Assembly (NCBI GenBank): GCA_045114175.1
Contig: JBGUJZ010000047.1
Span: 1-37,282, forward strand
Source of the DNA: Cacconaster sp045114175
Lineage (GTDB): Bacteria > Bacteroidota > Bacteroidia > Bacteroidales > UBA932
Direction of reading: 5' to 3'
Length of the DNA: 37,282 nt
This document shows, one piece after another, positions 7,905-15,782 of this stretch. A program made the translations under genes and the position numbers. The notes under the pieces were generated by a model. That model was given only the letters and a program-made list of their open reading frames with translations, had not been told where the DNA came from and ran no database searches. Every line of letters starts with the position of its first letter. Position 1 is the first letter of the stretch.

Positions 7905-9017
7905 TCAGATGCGTTCTGCAAGCAGAACGACTTCTTCTGAAAAATGTTGCCATGTGGCGGTTTGCTTGAAGGCGGTAATTGCCTCTCTGCAACCCTGTTG
8001 CTTCCCCTCGAAATAGTTGCGGATCGCTTCTGCAATGGCCTCAGGCGAGACCTCGCGGGCCATGATGCCTACGCCGGTGTCCCCGATGCTCTCCGGCAGT
8101 CCGCCCACGGGGGTGGCGACCAGCGGAAGGTCAAAATGGAGGGAGATGGCGGTAATTCCGCTCTGGGTGGCGCTGCGATATGGCAGCACGCAAAGGTCGG
8201 CCGACGAGAAGTAGAGCGGAACTTCGTCGTCACCGATATACCGGTTCTGCAGGTGGATCCGGTGATTTCCGGCAGCCAGCTGCTCGTATCGTTCAATCCC
8301 ACCGTAGCTTTCGCCGGCAGCCATCAGCTGGTAGCTCTCATCCAGGTAATCCATGGCCTGGATCAGCAGGTCCAGCCCTTTGTAATCCCGGATCAGGCCA
8401 AAGTAGAGCAGTGTTTTGAGCCTCGGATTGAGCCCGAGCATCCGTGCCGATTCGTCCCGTTCCAGTTTGGCTCCGAAATGGTCGTAGAGCGGGTGGGGCA
8501 CCAGGATGGCCGGCACCTCCGGCGCGAGCTGGTTTTTATCTTCCAGTACGGCGCGGCTCATAGCTACGCAGGCCGATACGCCTTGCAGGAACCAGCCCGA
8601 GAAGGGCTTGTCAAAGAAGCGCGCCTCGTGCGGGATCACGTTGTCCAGGATGGCGATGACCTTGATGCCCCGTTTGCGCAACTTGCGGGCCACGCTGCCC
8701 AGCGACGGAGCCATATAGCTCATCCAATATTTCATCACCACCACATCCGGCTTCCAGGCGGCGATCCGCCGGGCGGTGCGGCCCCAAGTGAGGGGATTGG
8801 CGGTGTTGAGCACCTCTTCGCTGTCAATCACTTTGGGCGTGTCACGCTCCGTGACATACTGCGTCTTGCCCGGGAAAAGAATCTTGGGATACTGGCAGGT
8901 GAAGGTGAACGCCTTTACCTCATGCCCCGCCTGCTGCGCAGCCTCATAGAGGTTGGCATTGAACTGGGCGATTCCGCCGCGGAAAGGGTAAAAGGTTGAG
9001 AGAAAGGCGATTCGCAT
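7905..9017 (-). CDS. GT-B glycosyltransferase (GT4-like), heptose/surface glycan operon
   Basis: A 370-residue protein with the GT-B two-Rossmann layout. The N-terminal MRIAFLSTFYPFRGGIAQ is an acceptor-domain start, and the C-terminal half (from about residue 195) contains LLYFGLIRDYKGLDLLIQA and YIGDDEVPLYFSSADLCVLPY, as in GT4 enzymes. At the usual EX7E position it reads SATQSGITAISLHF, so both glutamates of the classical retaining motif are absent. This SATQSG form occurs in a recognisable subgroup of GT4-like proteins. It begins 4 nt after the HddC-GmhB fusion gene, so it probably transfers a heptose (or the next sugar) to a lipid- or protein-linked glycan. Donor and acceptor are inferred from context only. 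Confidence 0.85.
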   Translation of the reverse strand: MRIAFLSTFYPFRGGIAQFNANLYEAAQQAGHEVKAFTFTCQYPKILFPGKTQYVTERDTPKVIDSEEVLNTANPLTWGRTARRIAAWKPDVVVMKYWMSYMAPSLGSVARKLRKRGIKVIAILDNVIPHEARFFDKPFSGWFLQGVSACVAMSRAVLEDKNQLAPEVPAILVPHPLYDHFGAKLERDESARMLGLNPRLKTLLYFGLIRDYKGLDLLIQAMDYLDESYQLMAAGESYGGIERYEQLAAGNHRIHLQNRYIGDDEVPLYFSSADLCVLPYRSATQSGITAISLHFDLPLVATPVGGLPESIGDTGVGIMAREVSPEAIAEAIRNYFEGKQQGCREAITAFKQTATWQHFSEEVVLLAERI

Positions 9018-9021
9018 GGCA

Positions 9022-10209
9022 TTAGAGGTTTGCGATGAGTTCGTCGGCCAACTCCTTCAGGCCATAGTCCGGTCCCACCAGCACGCCGGGTAGTCCGCAG
9101 TTGGCTGCGAAGGCCATGTCGGTAGGCTTGTCGCCCACCATCAGGCTACGCTGAGGGTCGATCATCGGGAAATCTTCCTGGGCATCCAGGAACATGCCGT
9201 TATTGGGTTTGCGCCGGGGATCGGATTCATCCATGCCGGTGCTGAAATAAATCTTGTCGATATGGCCGCCCGCCGCTTCGATCCGGGCAAGCATGTGGTG
9301 GTGTACCCGCTCCAGATCGTCGAGCGTCATTACCCCTTTGGCCACGCCACGCTGGTTGGTCACCACCAGGGTGCGGGCAAAGAGCGGCTGCAGGCGGGCG
9401 ATGGCCTCCAGTGCGCCCGGAATGAAGATCATCTCTTCCGGCTTCTTCACATAGTCGCTCTCCAGTTCCACGTCAATCACGCCGTCCCGGTCCAGGAAGA
9501 GGGTATCGTAGCGCTTGTGGGCACCCAGGAAGAAGTCGGCCTGGGCCCGTTCGTAATCTTCCGGGATGCCGATATCCAGGAAGTAGCCGTCGCTCACATA
9601 GCCGGCCAGACAGCCCGTGGAGACCTTGGGCTCCAGCCATTCGCGCTCCATGGAGAACTTCTCGGGCATCGCCTGCAGGGCATCGCGCTGTAGCAGATAG
9701 ATGCCGCCGTTGATGAGCCCCTCGGCGCAGGGTGCCTTTTCGTGGAAAGCTTCCAGCGTGCGGCCATCTTCGCCCAGCGTGACGGTGCCGTAGCGGTCAA
9801 AATCGCGCAGGGGCTTGAGAGCCAGGGTAGCAGTGGCCCCGCTTTCACAGTGGGCCTCCAGCATCTCGCGGAACGAGACGTCGAACCAGGTATCGCCGTT
9901 GAGCACAAAGACCTGTTTCTCCCGTGCGTGAGTGAGAGCCAGGCGGACACCGCCGCCGGTTCCCAGCGGTTCGGCCTCCACCACGCAGGTAATCTCAGCG
10001 GCGGAGGTGCGCTGCGCCACAAAAGCCTGCACGGCCTCGCTCCGATGGCCCAGCGAAAGGATGATATGATGGAATCCGCAGAGCTCCAGATTGTCCAACA
10101 ACCAGTCCAGGAAGGGTCGTCCGGCCACAGGGGCCAGGCACTTGGGGAGCTCCCCCACGACGCCCCGCAGGCGCGTGCCCAATCCGCCGGCCAGTACGAT
10201 ACACTCCAT
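9022..10209 (-). CDS. Fusion: heptose-1-phosphate nucleotidyltransferase (HddC-like) + heptose-1,7-bisphosphate phosphatase (GmhB-like)
   Basis: A 395-residue two-domain protein. Residues 1-228 are a nucleotidyltransferase with the signature AGGLGTRLRG (8-17), the PKCLAPVAGRPFL box (22-34) and NGDTWFD (104-110), resembling HddC, which makes GDP-heptose from heptose-1-phosphate. Residues 234-395 are a HAD-IIIA phosphatase: DRDG at 240-243 (nucleophile Asp240), TNQRG at 284-288, RRKP at 332-335 and GDKPTD at 359-364, resembling GmhB. The Cys/His residues of the zinc loop of enterobacterial GmhB are absent: between residues 320 and 335 the sequence has no cysteine or histidine. Together with gmhA and hddA this supplies all four chemical steps from sedoheptulose-7-phosphate to GDP-D-glycero-alpha-D-manno-heptose. 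It begins 3 nt after gmhA. Confidence 0.88.
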   Translation of the reverse strand: MECIVLAGGLGTRLRGVVGELPKCLAPVAGRPFLDWLLDNLELCGFHHIILSLGHRSEAVQAFVAQRTSAAEITCVVEAEPLGTGGGVRLALTHAREKQVFVLNGDTWFDVSFREMLEAHCESGATATLALKPLRDFDRYGTVTLGEDGRTLEAFHEKAPCAEGLINGGIYLLQRDALQAMPEKFSMEREWLEPKVSTGCLAGYVSDGYFLDIGIPEDYERAQADFFLGAHKRYDTLFLDRDGVIDVELESDYVKKPEEMIFIPGALEAIARLQPLFARTLVVTNQRGVAKGVMTLDDLERVHHHMLARIEAAGGHIDKIYFSTGMDESDPRRKPNNGMFLDAQEDFPMIDPQRSLMVGDKPTDMAFAANCGLPGVLVGPDYGLKELADELIANL

Positions 10210-10212
10210 AAT

Positions 10213-10797
10213 CTAGTTGCCGAAGATGGCGCTCTCTACCAGTTCGCAGAGGATATGGCCGAGCGTGATGTGGGTCTCCTGGATGCGCGGCGTGTCGGTA
10301 GAAGGCACGGCCAGCAGCAGATCCGCCAGCGGAGCCATCGCGCCACCCCCTTCACCCGTGAAAGCCACCGTGGTGATGCCCTTGCTGCGGCAAACCTCGA
10401 AGGCCTTGACAATGTTGGTGGAGTTACCGGAGGTGGAAAGTCCGATCAGCACATCCCCCTTGCGGCCGATGCCGGAAATCAGACGGGAATAGACGATCTC
10501 GTAGCTGAAATCGTTGGAAACCGCCGTGAGGTAGGAGGTATTGCAATGCAGGGCCTCCGCAGGCAGGCAGTCCCGGTTGATCAGATACTTGCCGGAAAAC
10601 TCTGCAGCCAGATGCTGCGCATCCGCTGCACTGCCGCCGTTGCCGCAGAAATAGACCTTGTTGCCCGCGCGGAAGCAAGTTTCAATCACCGTTGCCGCAC
10701 GGTTCAGGGTTTCAAGCAGCTGCGGGTTGGAGAGCGCCTTCTCAATCAGGTTGCTGTGGCTCTCCAGCCGGGATTTGACGAGTTCTATACGGTCCAT
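10213..10797 (-). CDS. gmhA: Sedoheptulose-7-phosphate isomerase (phosphoheptose isomerase)
   Basis: A 194-residue SIS-domain protein of normal GmhA length. It shows CGNGGSAADAQHLAAEF at 51-67 (Glu66 in the active-site helix), the phosphate-binding STSGNS at 121-126, QETH at 173-176 and His181, equivalent to the catalytic pair of E. coli GmhA. It converts sedoheptulose-7-phosphate to D-glycero-D-manno-heptose-7-phosphate, the first committed step of heptose synthesis. The start overlaps the end of hddA by 13 nt, which indicates translational coupling. Confidence 0.95.
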   Translation of the reverse strand: MDRIELVKSRLESHSNLIEKALSNPQLLETLNRAATVIETCFRAGNKVYFCGNGGSAADAQHLAAEFSGKYLINRDCLPAEALHCNTSYLTAVSNDFSYEIVYSRLISGIGRKGDVLIGLSTSGNSTNIVKAFEVCRSKGITTVAFTGEGGGAMAPLADLLLAVPSTDTPRIQETHITLGHILCELVESAIFGN

Positions 10798-11813
10798 GTG
10801 GTAAGTCCCTCCTTGCAGAATTCAAAATCGTAAACCTGTCCGATGCCAAGCTTTTCCAGCGCTGCCACCACGGCGTAGCGGGTGTTGCCCGGACAGTGGA
10901 AAAACATAAAACCGCCGCCGCCCGCACCGGAGATCTTGCCACCGGTACTGCCGGCCGCGATAGCCGTATCGTAGATGCGGTCAATGAAGTCGTTCGATAT
11001 CTCCTTGGCCATCTGTTTCTTGTTGATCCAGCTGACGTTTAGCGCGTCGCCGATCGCATCCAGGTCGCCGCCCAGCAGACAGTTCTTGATGCGGAACGCC
11101 TCCTGTTTGACGCGGTGCATGGCCTCCACCGAAGCGGTCTTGTTCTGCTTGACGTTGGCCACCTGCTCCTCGATGATGCGGGCAGATTCGCGGCGCTTGT
11201 TGGTGTAGAGCAGCACGGTATTCATGGCCCACTCTTCCAACAGCGGTTCGGGGAGCGAGAGGGGATTGACCACCACGCGCTCGTCGTCCTTGAACTCCAT
11301 GAAGTTCACCCCGCCGAAGGTGGCGGCGTACTGGTCCTGACGGCCGCCGGCCATGCCCAGGTCGATTCTTTCAATATCGAAGGCCAGCCGGGCGATATCA
11401 TACTTGCCCAGCGGCAGATGCAGCCACTCCACAAAGGCACCGAGGATGGCCACCACCAGCGTGGAAGAGGTTCCCAGGCCGCTGCCGGAGGGCACGTCCA
11501 TCTGGGTGGTCAGCTCCAGCGAGAGCGGTTTTCCGCCGCAGAAACGCTGGACCACGGCGTTGTAAACTCCGCACTGAAGTTCCAGTCCGTGAACCGGTTC
11601 CAGGTGTGCAGCCGCAGCCAGATCGGCCTCCAGGTTGTCGTTGATATGGTGAAAACGCACCCGCCCGTCGTCGGTCGGACGCAGAGTGGCGTGGGCGAAA
11701 CGGTTGATGGTTACGTTGAGGATGGCCCCACCGTACAAATCGGCGTAGGGCGACACATCCGTGCCCCCGCCGGCAATACCCAGCCTGAACGGCGCTTTGC
11801 TTCTGCACAACAT
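10785..11813 (-). CDS. hddA: D-glycero-alpha-D-manno-heptose-7-phosphate kinase (GHMP family)
   Basis: A 342-residue GHMP kinase. Motif 1 is near the N-terminus (KAPFRLGIAGGGTDVSPY), the ATP-binding motif 2 is PSGSGLGTSS at 108-117, and motif 3 is GAGGGGFM near the C-terminus. The frame extends three codons further to a TTG at 11822, but that TTG lies within the promoter's -7 box, so the ATG at 11813 is the supported start. HddA phosphorylates C1 in the alpha configuration, which marks the GDP-heptose branch rather than the ADP-heptose (HldE) branch of LPS core synthesis. It is the first gene of the heptose operon hddA-gmhA-hddC/gmhB-GT4. Confidence 0.92.
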   Translation of the reverse strand: MLCRSKAPFRLGIAGGGTDVSPYADLYGGAILNVTINRFAHATLRPTDDGRVRFHHINDNLEADLAAAAHLEPVHGLELQCGVYNAVVQRFCGGKPLSLELTTQMDVPSGSGLGTSSTLVVAILGAFVEWLHLPLGKYDIARLAFDIERIDLGMAGGRQDQYAATFGGVNFMEFKDDERVVVNPLSLPEPLLEEWAMNTVLLYTNKRRESARIIEEQVANVKQNKTASVEAMHRVKQEAFRIKNCLLGGDLDAIGDALNVSWINKKQMAKEISNDFIDRIYDTAIAAGSTGGKISGAGGGGFMFFHCPGNTRYAVVAALEKLGIGQVYDFEFCKEGLTTWTV

Positions 11814-11819
11814 AATGTA

Positions 11820-11851
11820 CAAATATAGTAATATTCCCTTACTGCGCCAAA
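11820..11851 (-). promoter_or_regulatory. Promoter of the heptose operon (-33 and -7 boxes)
   Basis: On the minus strand TTTG (11851-11848) is followed after exactly 20 nt by TATATTTG (11827-11820), an essentially perfect Bacteroidota sigma-ABfr promoter. It lies across the last codons and stop of aroC. The -7 box ends 6 nt before the ATG of hddA, so the mRNA would have a leader of only a few bases or none. Confidence 0.85.
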
Positions 11852-12840
11852 CAGAGGGCCGTCATCGCCTCCACCACGGGCGGAACGCGAAGGGCAAAAC
11901 AGACGTCGTGGCGCCCGCCGGCAGAGAGGGGCTTGATGGCGCCCGCCGCAAAGTCGAAGCTCTCCTGCGGCTGCGCGATAGAGGCTGTAGGCTTCACGGC
12001 CACCCGGAAGACGATGGGGTTGCCGTTGGAGATGCCGCCGTTGATGCCGCCTGCCCCGTTGGTGGCGGTGTGGCCCAGTGCATCAATGAAACGGTCGTTG
12101 TGCTGCGATCCCCGCTTGCGAGCTGCCGCAAAACCGTCGCCGAACTCGATGCCCCGGATGCCGGGAATCGAGAACATCGCGTGAGAAAGCACCGATTCCA
12201 GTGAATCGAAGAAAGGCTCTCCGAGTCCTACCGGCACATCCGAGCAGACGCACTCCACGATACCGCCGAGCGAATCTCCGTCCGCCTCGGCCTGCTTCAG
12301 GGCCGCCTCTACGGCACTTTCATCGCTGGCTGGGATTCCACCCACTTCTACCAGATAGGCTTCCACCCGGATGGGGGCGATCATCCGTTTGGCCAGTACG
12401 CCCGCCGCTACCAGGGGCAGGGTCATGCGGCCCGAGAAGATGCCGCCGCCGGAGGTTGCCGCTTCCACGCCGTACTTGACGGCCGCCGTGAAATCGGCAT
12501 GGCCCGGGCGCGGATGGAACTTGAAGGGCTCATAGTCTTCCGGCCGGATATCCCGGTTGTCAAAGGTGATGGTCAGCGGCTGTCCGGAGGTCACGAAACT
12601 GCCGTCCTTGCAGGCCAGCATGCCGCCGCTAAAGTGCGGAATGTCCGCCTCCCGGCGCGCCGTGGTGCCGGTTGCGCCGCTCCGCCGCCGGGCCAGATCG
12701 GGCTCGAAGTCGTCGGGGTGCAGGTCGATTCCGGCCGGCAGCCCTTCCAGGGTTACGCCCACCGTGGGCTCGTGCGAACCGCCAAAAAGGGTGACACGCA
12801 GTCCCTCAGGAGCTCCGAATGTATTGTGCAGTTGGCTCAT
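11839..12840 (-). CDS. aroC: Chorismate synthase
   Basis: A 333-residue protein with the family signatures GGSHEPTVGVTLEGLP near the N-terminus, FHPRPGHADFTAAVKYG, NGAGGINGGISNGNPI and the C-terminal GGRHDVCFALRVPPVVEAM. It converts 5-enolpyruvylshikimate-3-phosphate to chorismate using reduced FMN, the last step of the shikimate pathway. It is slightly shorter than the usual 350-360 residues. The ATG overlaps the stop of the aroD-aroA fusion gene by four bases (ATGA), so the two are translationally coupled. The promoter of the downstream heptose operon is embedded in its 3' end. Confidence 0.96.
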   Translation of the reverse strand: MSQLHNTFGAPEGLRVTLFGGSHEPTVGVTLEGLPAGIDLHPDDFEPDLARRRSGATGTTARREADIPHFSGGMLACKDGSFVTSGQPLTITFDNRDIRPEDYEPFKFHPRPGHADFTAAVKYGVEAATSGGGIFSGRMTLPLVAAGVLAKRMIAPIRVEAYLVEVGGIPASDESAVEAALKQAEADGDSLGGIVECVCSDVPVGLGEPFFDSLESVLSHAMFSIPGIRGIEFGDGFAAARKRGSQHNDRFIDALGHTATNGAGGINGGISNGNPIVFRVAVKPTASIAQPQESFDFAAGAIKPLSAGGRHDVCFALRVPPVVEAMTALCLAQ

Positions 12841-14798
12841 TTGCGTTTTCTTCCAAATAGTTTGTCCAGCTCTTCCGGGAACTCCGGCCAGGATTTGCCG
12901 GAGCAGGAGAGATCGTCTATGTGCACCTTTCCCCGCGACATTCCTTCCGCTACGGCCAGCGCCATGGCCAGCCGGTGGTCGCCGTGCGAGGAGCAGTGTC
13001 CGCCGTTCAGCAGCAGGGAGGGGGAACCCTCGATATATAGTTTGCCGTCCTCTGCGATGAAGAGGTCCGCCCCGATGGCGCGGAACTCCTCCACGAAGGT
13101 CTTGGCACGGTCGCTCTCCTTGTTGCGCAGCCGCTCCAGTCCGCTGATGCAGCTTTCACCGTTGGCCCGCAAGGCCAGGATAATCAGCGCGCCCAGCAGG
13201 TCGGGGGTATCCGTGATATCGTAGTCGAAGGGAACGGTCAGTCCCTTGCGGATGTTGATGTCGCCATTTTCATAGCGCACCAGGTCGCTGTTCTGCTCCA
13301 CCAGCAGGTCGTACATCTCGGCATCGGGCTGCATCGAGTTGAGGTTCAGTCCGTGCAACGTCACGTCGCCCATTGCCGCTCCGGCGGCCATCATCAGTGC
13401 GGCGGCGCTCCAGTCCGCCTCGCAGGCCAGTCCCACGACCGGCCGCACCCGCTGACCCGTTCCAAAGAAGTAGGTCCGCTCGGTGGATTCGTCCTGTTCT
13501 TCCGGAAAATCAGGCACTTCCAGCCCGAAGTAACCCATCACCTCGCAGGTCAGATCCAGGTAGAACCGGCTCGTCAGGTGGTGGATACGCAGGAAGGTGG
13601 GCAGCTGGCGACGGGTCGGGCAGAGGGAGAGGGCGATCAGCAGGCCCGAAATCATCTGGCTGCCATGCTTGCCGTTGACGGGCGTCAGCGGCGAGGGGCG
13701 AAGCGTGCCCGAAACGGTCAGCGGCAGGAATCCGTTCCGCTCCGCCTCCACCTTCAGGCCGAACTGTGCCAGCAGGGTCTTGTAGGGGCAGACCCAGCGG
13801 CGGAGCAGCGACTTCTCTCCGGTGATTGTGATGGGCCGCTGTGCCAGGCCTGTCAGCGGGATGCAGAGCCGTGCCAACAGGGCCGATTCTCCCACAAAGA
13901 GGGTGTCACCCTGGAGCACCAGACCCTTGTTCGGGATGTCTTGGTGGCCGGTAATGATGATCGTATCGCCCTCACGAACCACTTCCGCGCCCATCTGCTC
14001 CGCTACGTGCAGGGCCGCTTCGCTGTCGCTGCACGGGGTATAGCGGTAGAGGCGTGTGGTGCCGTTGCAGAGGGCGGCCAGAATAATGGCGCGCTGCGCA
14101 AAGCTCTTGGAGGCCGGCAGCCGATCCACATCGCCCTGCAGGGGAATGTCCTCCTCCTCCCAAAAATCATAGACGGTGTATTGCCCGGGGGCGGTTCGCG
14201 TCTCGCGGCCCGGTGCCAGGTAAATGAAGGGCGCCTTGTGCTGCGTCACCGCTTCGATGCGGGTCTGCGCTCCGGCTTCCCCCATGGCAAAAGCCTCGAG
14301 CCGTCCCTCCGGGAAGTGCGGGTAGAGCGCGAGGATCCGCCGGCAGTCTTCCGCTCCTTCCGCCGTCGTGACGATCTTCACGATGTCCGCCCCCTCCTTG
14401 AAGGCCCCCTCCGCAATCTTGCGGAGCGCCTCTTCCGAAGGCGTGCAGCTGAAATTATGGTAGGAGAGAATAATCTTGCAACCCTTGTTCATGGCCAGGG
14501 TCATCAGCCAAGCGCGCGACGCTTCCGGTATGGCCAGGCTGATGTCCACGTAATCCGCGCCGGAGAGGATGGCCATGGAAAGCCGTTCCACCGCGGCCGT
14601 CAGGTTGAGTTGCGTGGGGTTGACGAAGGATGCCATCAGCTTCACGTCCCGCTCGCAGGAGAAGAGTTCCTTGAGCTGTTCCTCCTTCCAGTCGCACGGC
14701 TCCAGCCGGATCTCCACGACATCCTGCATGAAGCTCTTCACCAGTGCACGGCAGTACTCGAAGTCATCCGAATGGACACTCAGGCAGAGCTGGCTCAT
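12837..14798 (-). CDS. Bifunctional 3-dehydroquinate dehydratase (type I) / EPSP synthase fusion
   Basis: A single uninterrupted 653-residue protein. Residues 1 to about 212 are a type I dehydroquinase (AroD): Glu29 in VVEIRLE, the general base His114 in SYHNF, the Schiff-base Lys141 in ADIVKIVTT and Arg180 in MGEAGAQTRI. From about residue 217 it becomes EPSP synthase (AroA): LPASKSFAQRA (Lys231, Ser232, Arg236), HGSQMISGLL (378-387), TPDLLG with Asp533, RNKESDR (558-564), GDHRLAM (606-612) and CSGKSWPEF with Lys635. All key catalytic residues of both enzymes are present, so both activities are expected. The reactions are not adjacent: AroE and AroK act between them and are not in the window. 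Its start overlaps the aroB stop, and its stop overlaps the aroC start (ATGA in both cases). Confidence 0.93.
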   Translation of the reverse strand: MSQLCLSVHSDDFEYCRALVKSFMQDVVEIRLEPCDWKEEQLKELFSCERDVKLMASFVNPTQLNLTAAVERLSMAILSGADYVDISLAIPEASRAWLMTLAMNKGCKIILSYHNFSCTPSEEALRKIAEGAFKEGADIVKIVTTAEGAEDCRRILALYPHFPEGRLEAFAMGEAGAQTRIEAVTQHKAPFIYLAPGRETRTAPGQYTVYDFWEEEDIPLQGDVDRLPASKSFAQRAIILAALCNGTTRLYRYTPCSDSEAALHVAEQMGAEVVREGDTIIITGHQDIPNKGLVLQGDTLFVGESALLARLCIPLTGLAQRPITITGEKSLLRRWVCPYKTLLAQFGLKVEAERNGFLPLTVSGTLRPSPLTPVNGKHGSQMISGLLIALSLCPTRRQLPTFLRIHHLTSRFYLDLTCEVMGYFGLEVPDFPEEQDESTERTYFFGTGQRVRPVVGLACEADWSAAALMMAAGAAMGDVTLHGLNLNSMQPDAEMYDLLVEQNSDLVRYENGDINIRKGLTVPFDYDITDTPDLLGALIILALRANGESCISGLERLRNKESDRAKTFVEEFRAIGADLFIAEDGKLYIEGSPSLLLNGGHCSSHGDHRLAMALAVAEGMSRGKVHIDDLSCSGKSWPEFPEELDKLFGRKRK

Positions 14799-15778
14799 CG
14801 CAGTTCCTCCGGTTTCAGGGGTTGAACCATCACGCGTCCGATGGCGATAGGGAGCACGAAACGGATCGCGCCTTCGTGCGACTTCTTATCTTTGGCCACC
14901 GCCTCGACCAGCGCTTCACGCGGCACGGGACTCTCCACGGGCAGGCCGCAGGCGGTGAAATCGCGCCGGAGCTGTGCCGTCAGCGCGGGTTCCGCCTCGC
15001 CCAGCCGTACGGCCGTTTCTGCGGCCAGGATCATTCCCATAGCCACCGCATCGCCGTGCGGGACAGCACCTTGCGTGCATTTTTCAATGGCGTGGCCGAA
15101 GGTGTGGCCCAAGTTCAGCAAATGCCGGTTGCCCTGGTCCAGGAAGTCCTCTTCAACGATGTTGGATTTGATCTCCACGGCCCGGCGGATGAGCGCCAGC
15201 CGTTCGGCTGCGCAGCGGGGTTCCGGTGCGCTGAAGTGCACCACGGCGTGTGCGTAGGCGGCCGGATCGCACAGCAGGAAGGTCTTGAGCATTTCCGCGA
15301 TGCCGCCGCGGTCGTCGGCCGTTTCGGCCAGCGGCGGGCAGATATAGATAAATTCGGGCGCGCGGAAGGTGCCGAGCATGTTCTTGTATCCCTCCACGTT
15401 CACTCCGTTCTTGCCGCCCACCGCGGCGTCGATCTGCGCAAGCAGGGTGGTGGGGACCAGAGCGCAGGCCACGCCCCGCTGATAGAGTGCGGCCAGCAGT
15501 CCTGTGAGGTCGGTGGTGGTGCCGCCGCCGATTCCCACGAGCAGGGCATCGCGGTCCGCTCCGGCCTCCAGCAGTTTGGCTGCCAGCGCCTCCACGGTGG
15601 CCATCCGTTTGGCCCTCTCGCCCGCTTCGATCCTGAAGATGCGGTCCGGACGGAAGAGTCCCGTCAGGCGGGGTTCCCGTACGTTGCCGTCCAGGATGGC
15701 GTAGGCTTCGCGGCCCCGCAGCCGGGCTTCCAGCTGACGGAGATTCGAGGAGAGGAGGATGGTATCGGGGAGGGCCAT
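14795..15778 (-). CDS. aroB: 3-dehydroquinate synthase
   Basis: A 327-residue NAD-dependent enzyme that cyclises DAHP to 3-dehydroquinate. Visible motifs are GGGTTTDLTG (84-93, normally GGGVxxDxxG), QIDAAVGGKNGVN (115-127), GIAEMLK (Glu162, Lys165), NLGHTFGHAIE (His225, His229) and VPHGDAVA (His241). Glu162, His225 and His241 match the zinc ligands of the family. The open frame reaches upstream into the previous gene, but the first 76 residues are only its out-of-frame reading, so the ATG at 15778, 4 nt after that gene's stop, is the start. It is somewhat shorter than typical AroB (350-360 residues). Confidence 0.94.
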   Translation of the reverse strand: MALPDTILLSSNLRQLEARLRGREAYAILDGNVREPRLTGLFRPDRIFRIEAGERAKRMATVEALAAKLLEAGADRDALLVGIGGGTTTDLTGLLAALYQRGVACALVPTTLLAQIDAAVGGKNGVNVEGYKNMLGTFRAPEFIYICPPLAETADDRGGIAEMLKTFLLCDPAAYAHAVVHFSAPEPRCAAERLALIRRAVEIKSNIVEEDFLDQGNRHLLNLGHTFGHAIEKCTQGAVPHGDAVAMGMILAAETAVRLGEAEPALTAQLRRDFTACGLPVESPVPREALVEAVAKDKKSHEGAIRFVLPIAIGRVMVQPLKPEELR

Positions 15779-15782
15779 GGCG

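Noticed and set aside
7899..7929. Inverted repeat CGTTCTGC/GCAGAACG at 7912-7929 with a T-run downstream, as a terminator of the heptose operon
   Set aside because: The arms are the last codons of the glycosyltransferase, the loop is only 2-4 nt, and seven bases separate the stem from the T-run, which also belongs to the DUF47 promoter region. Termination is possible but not supported well enough.
11814..11822. TTG at 11822 as the hddA start
   Set aside because: It overlaps the -7 promoter box, so it could not be in the mRNA made from that promoter; the ATG at 11813 fits.
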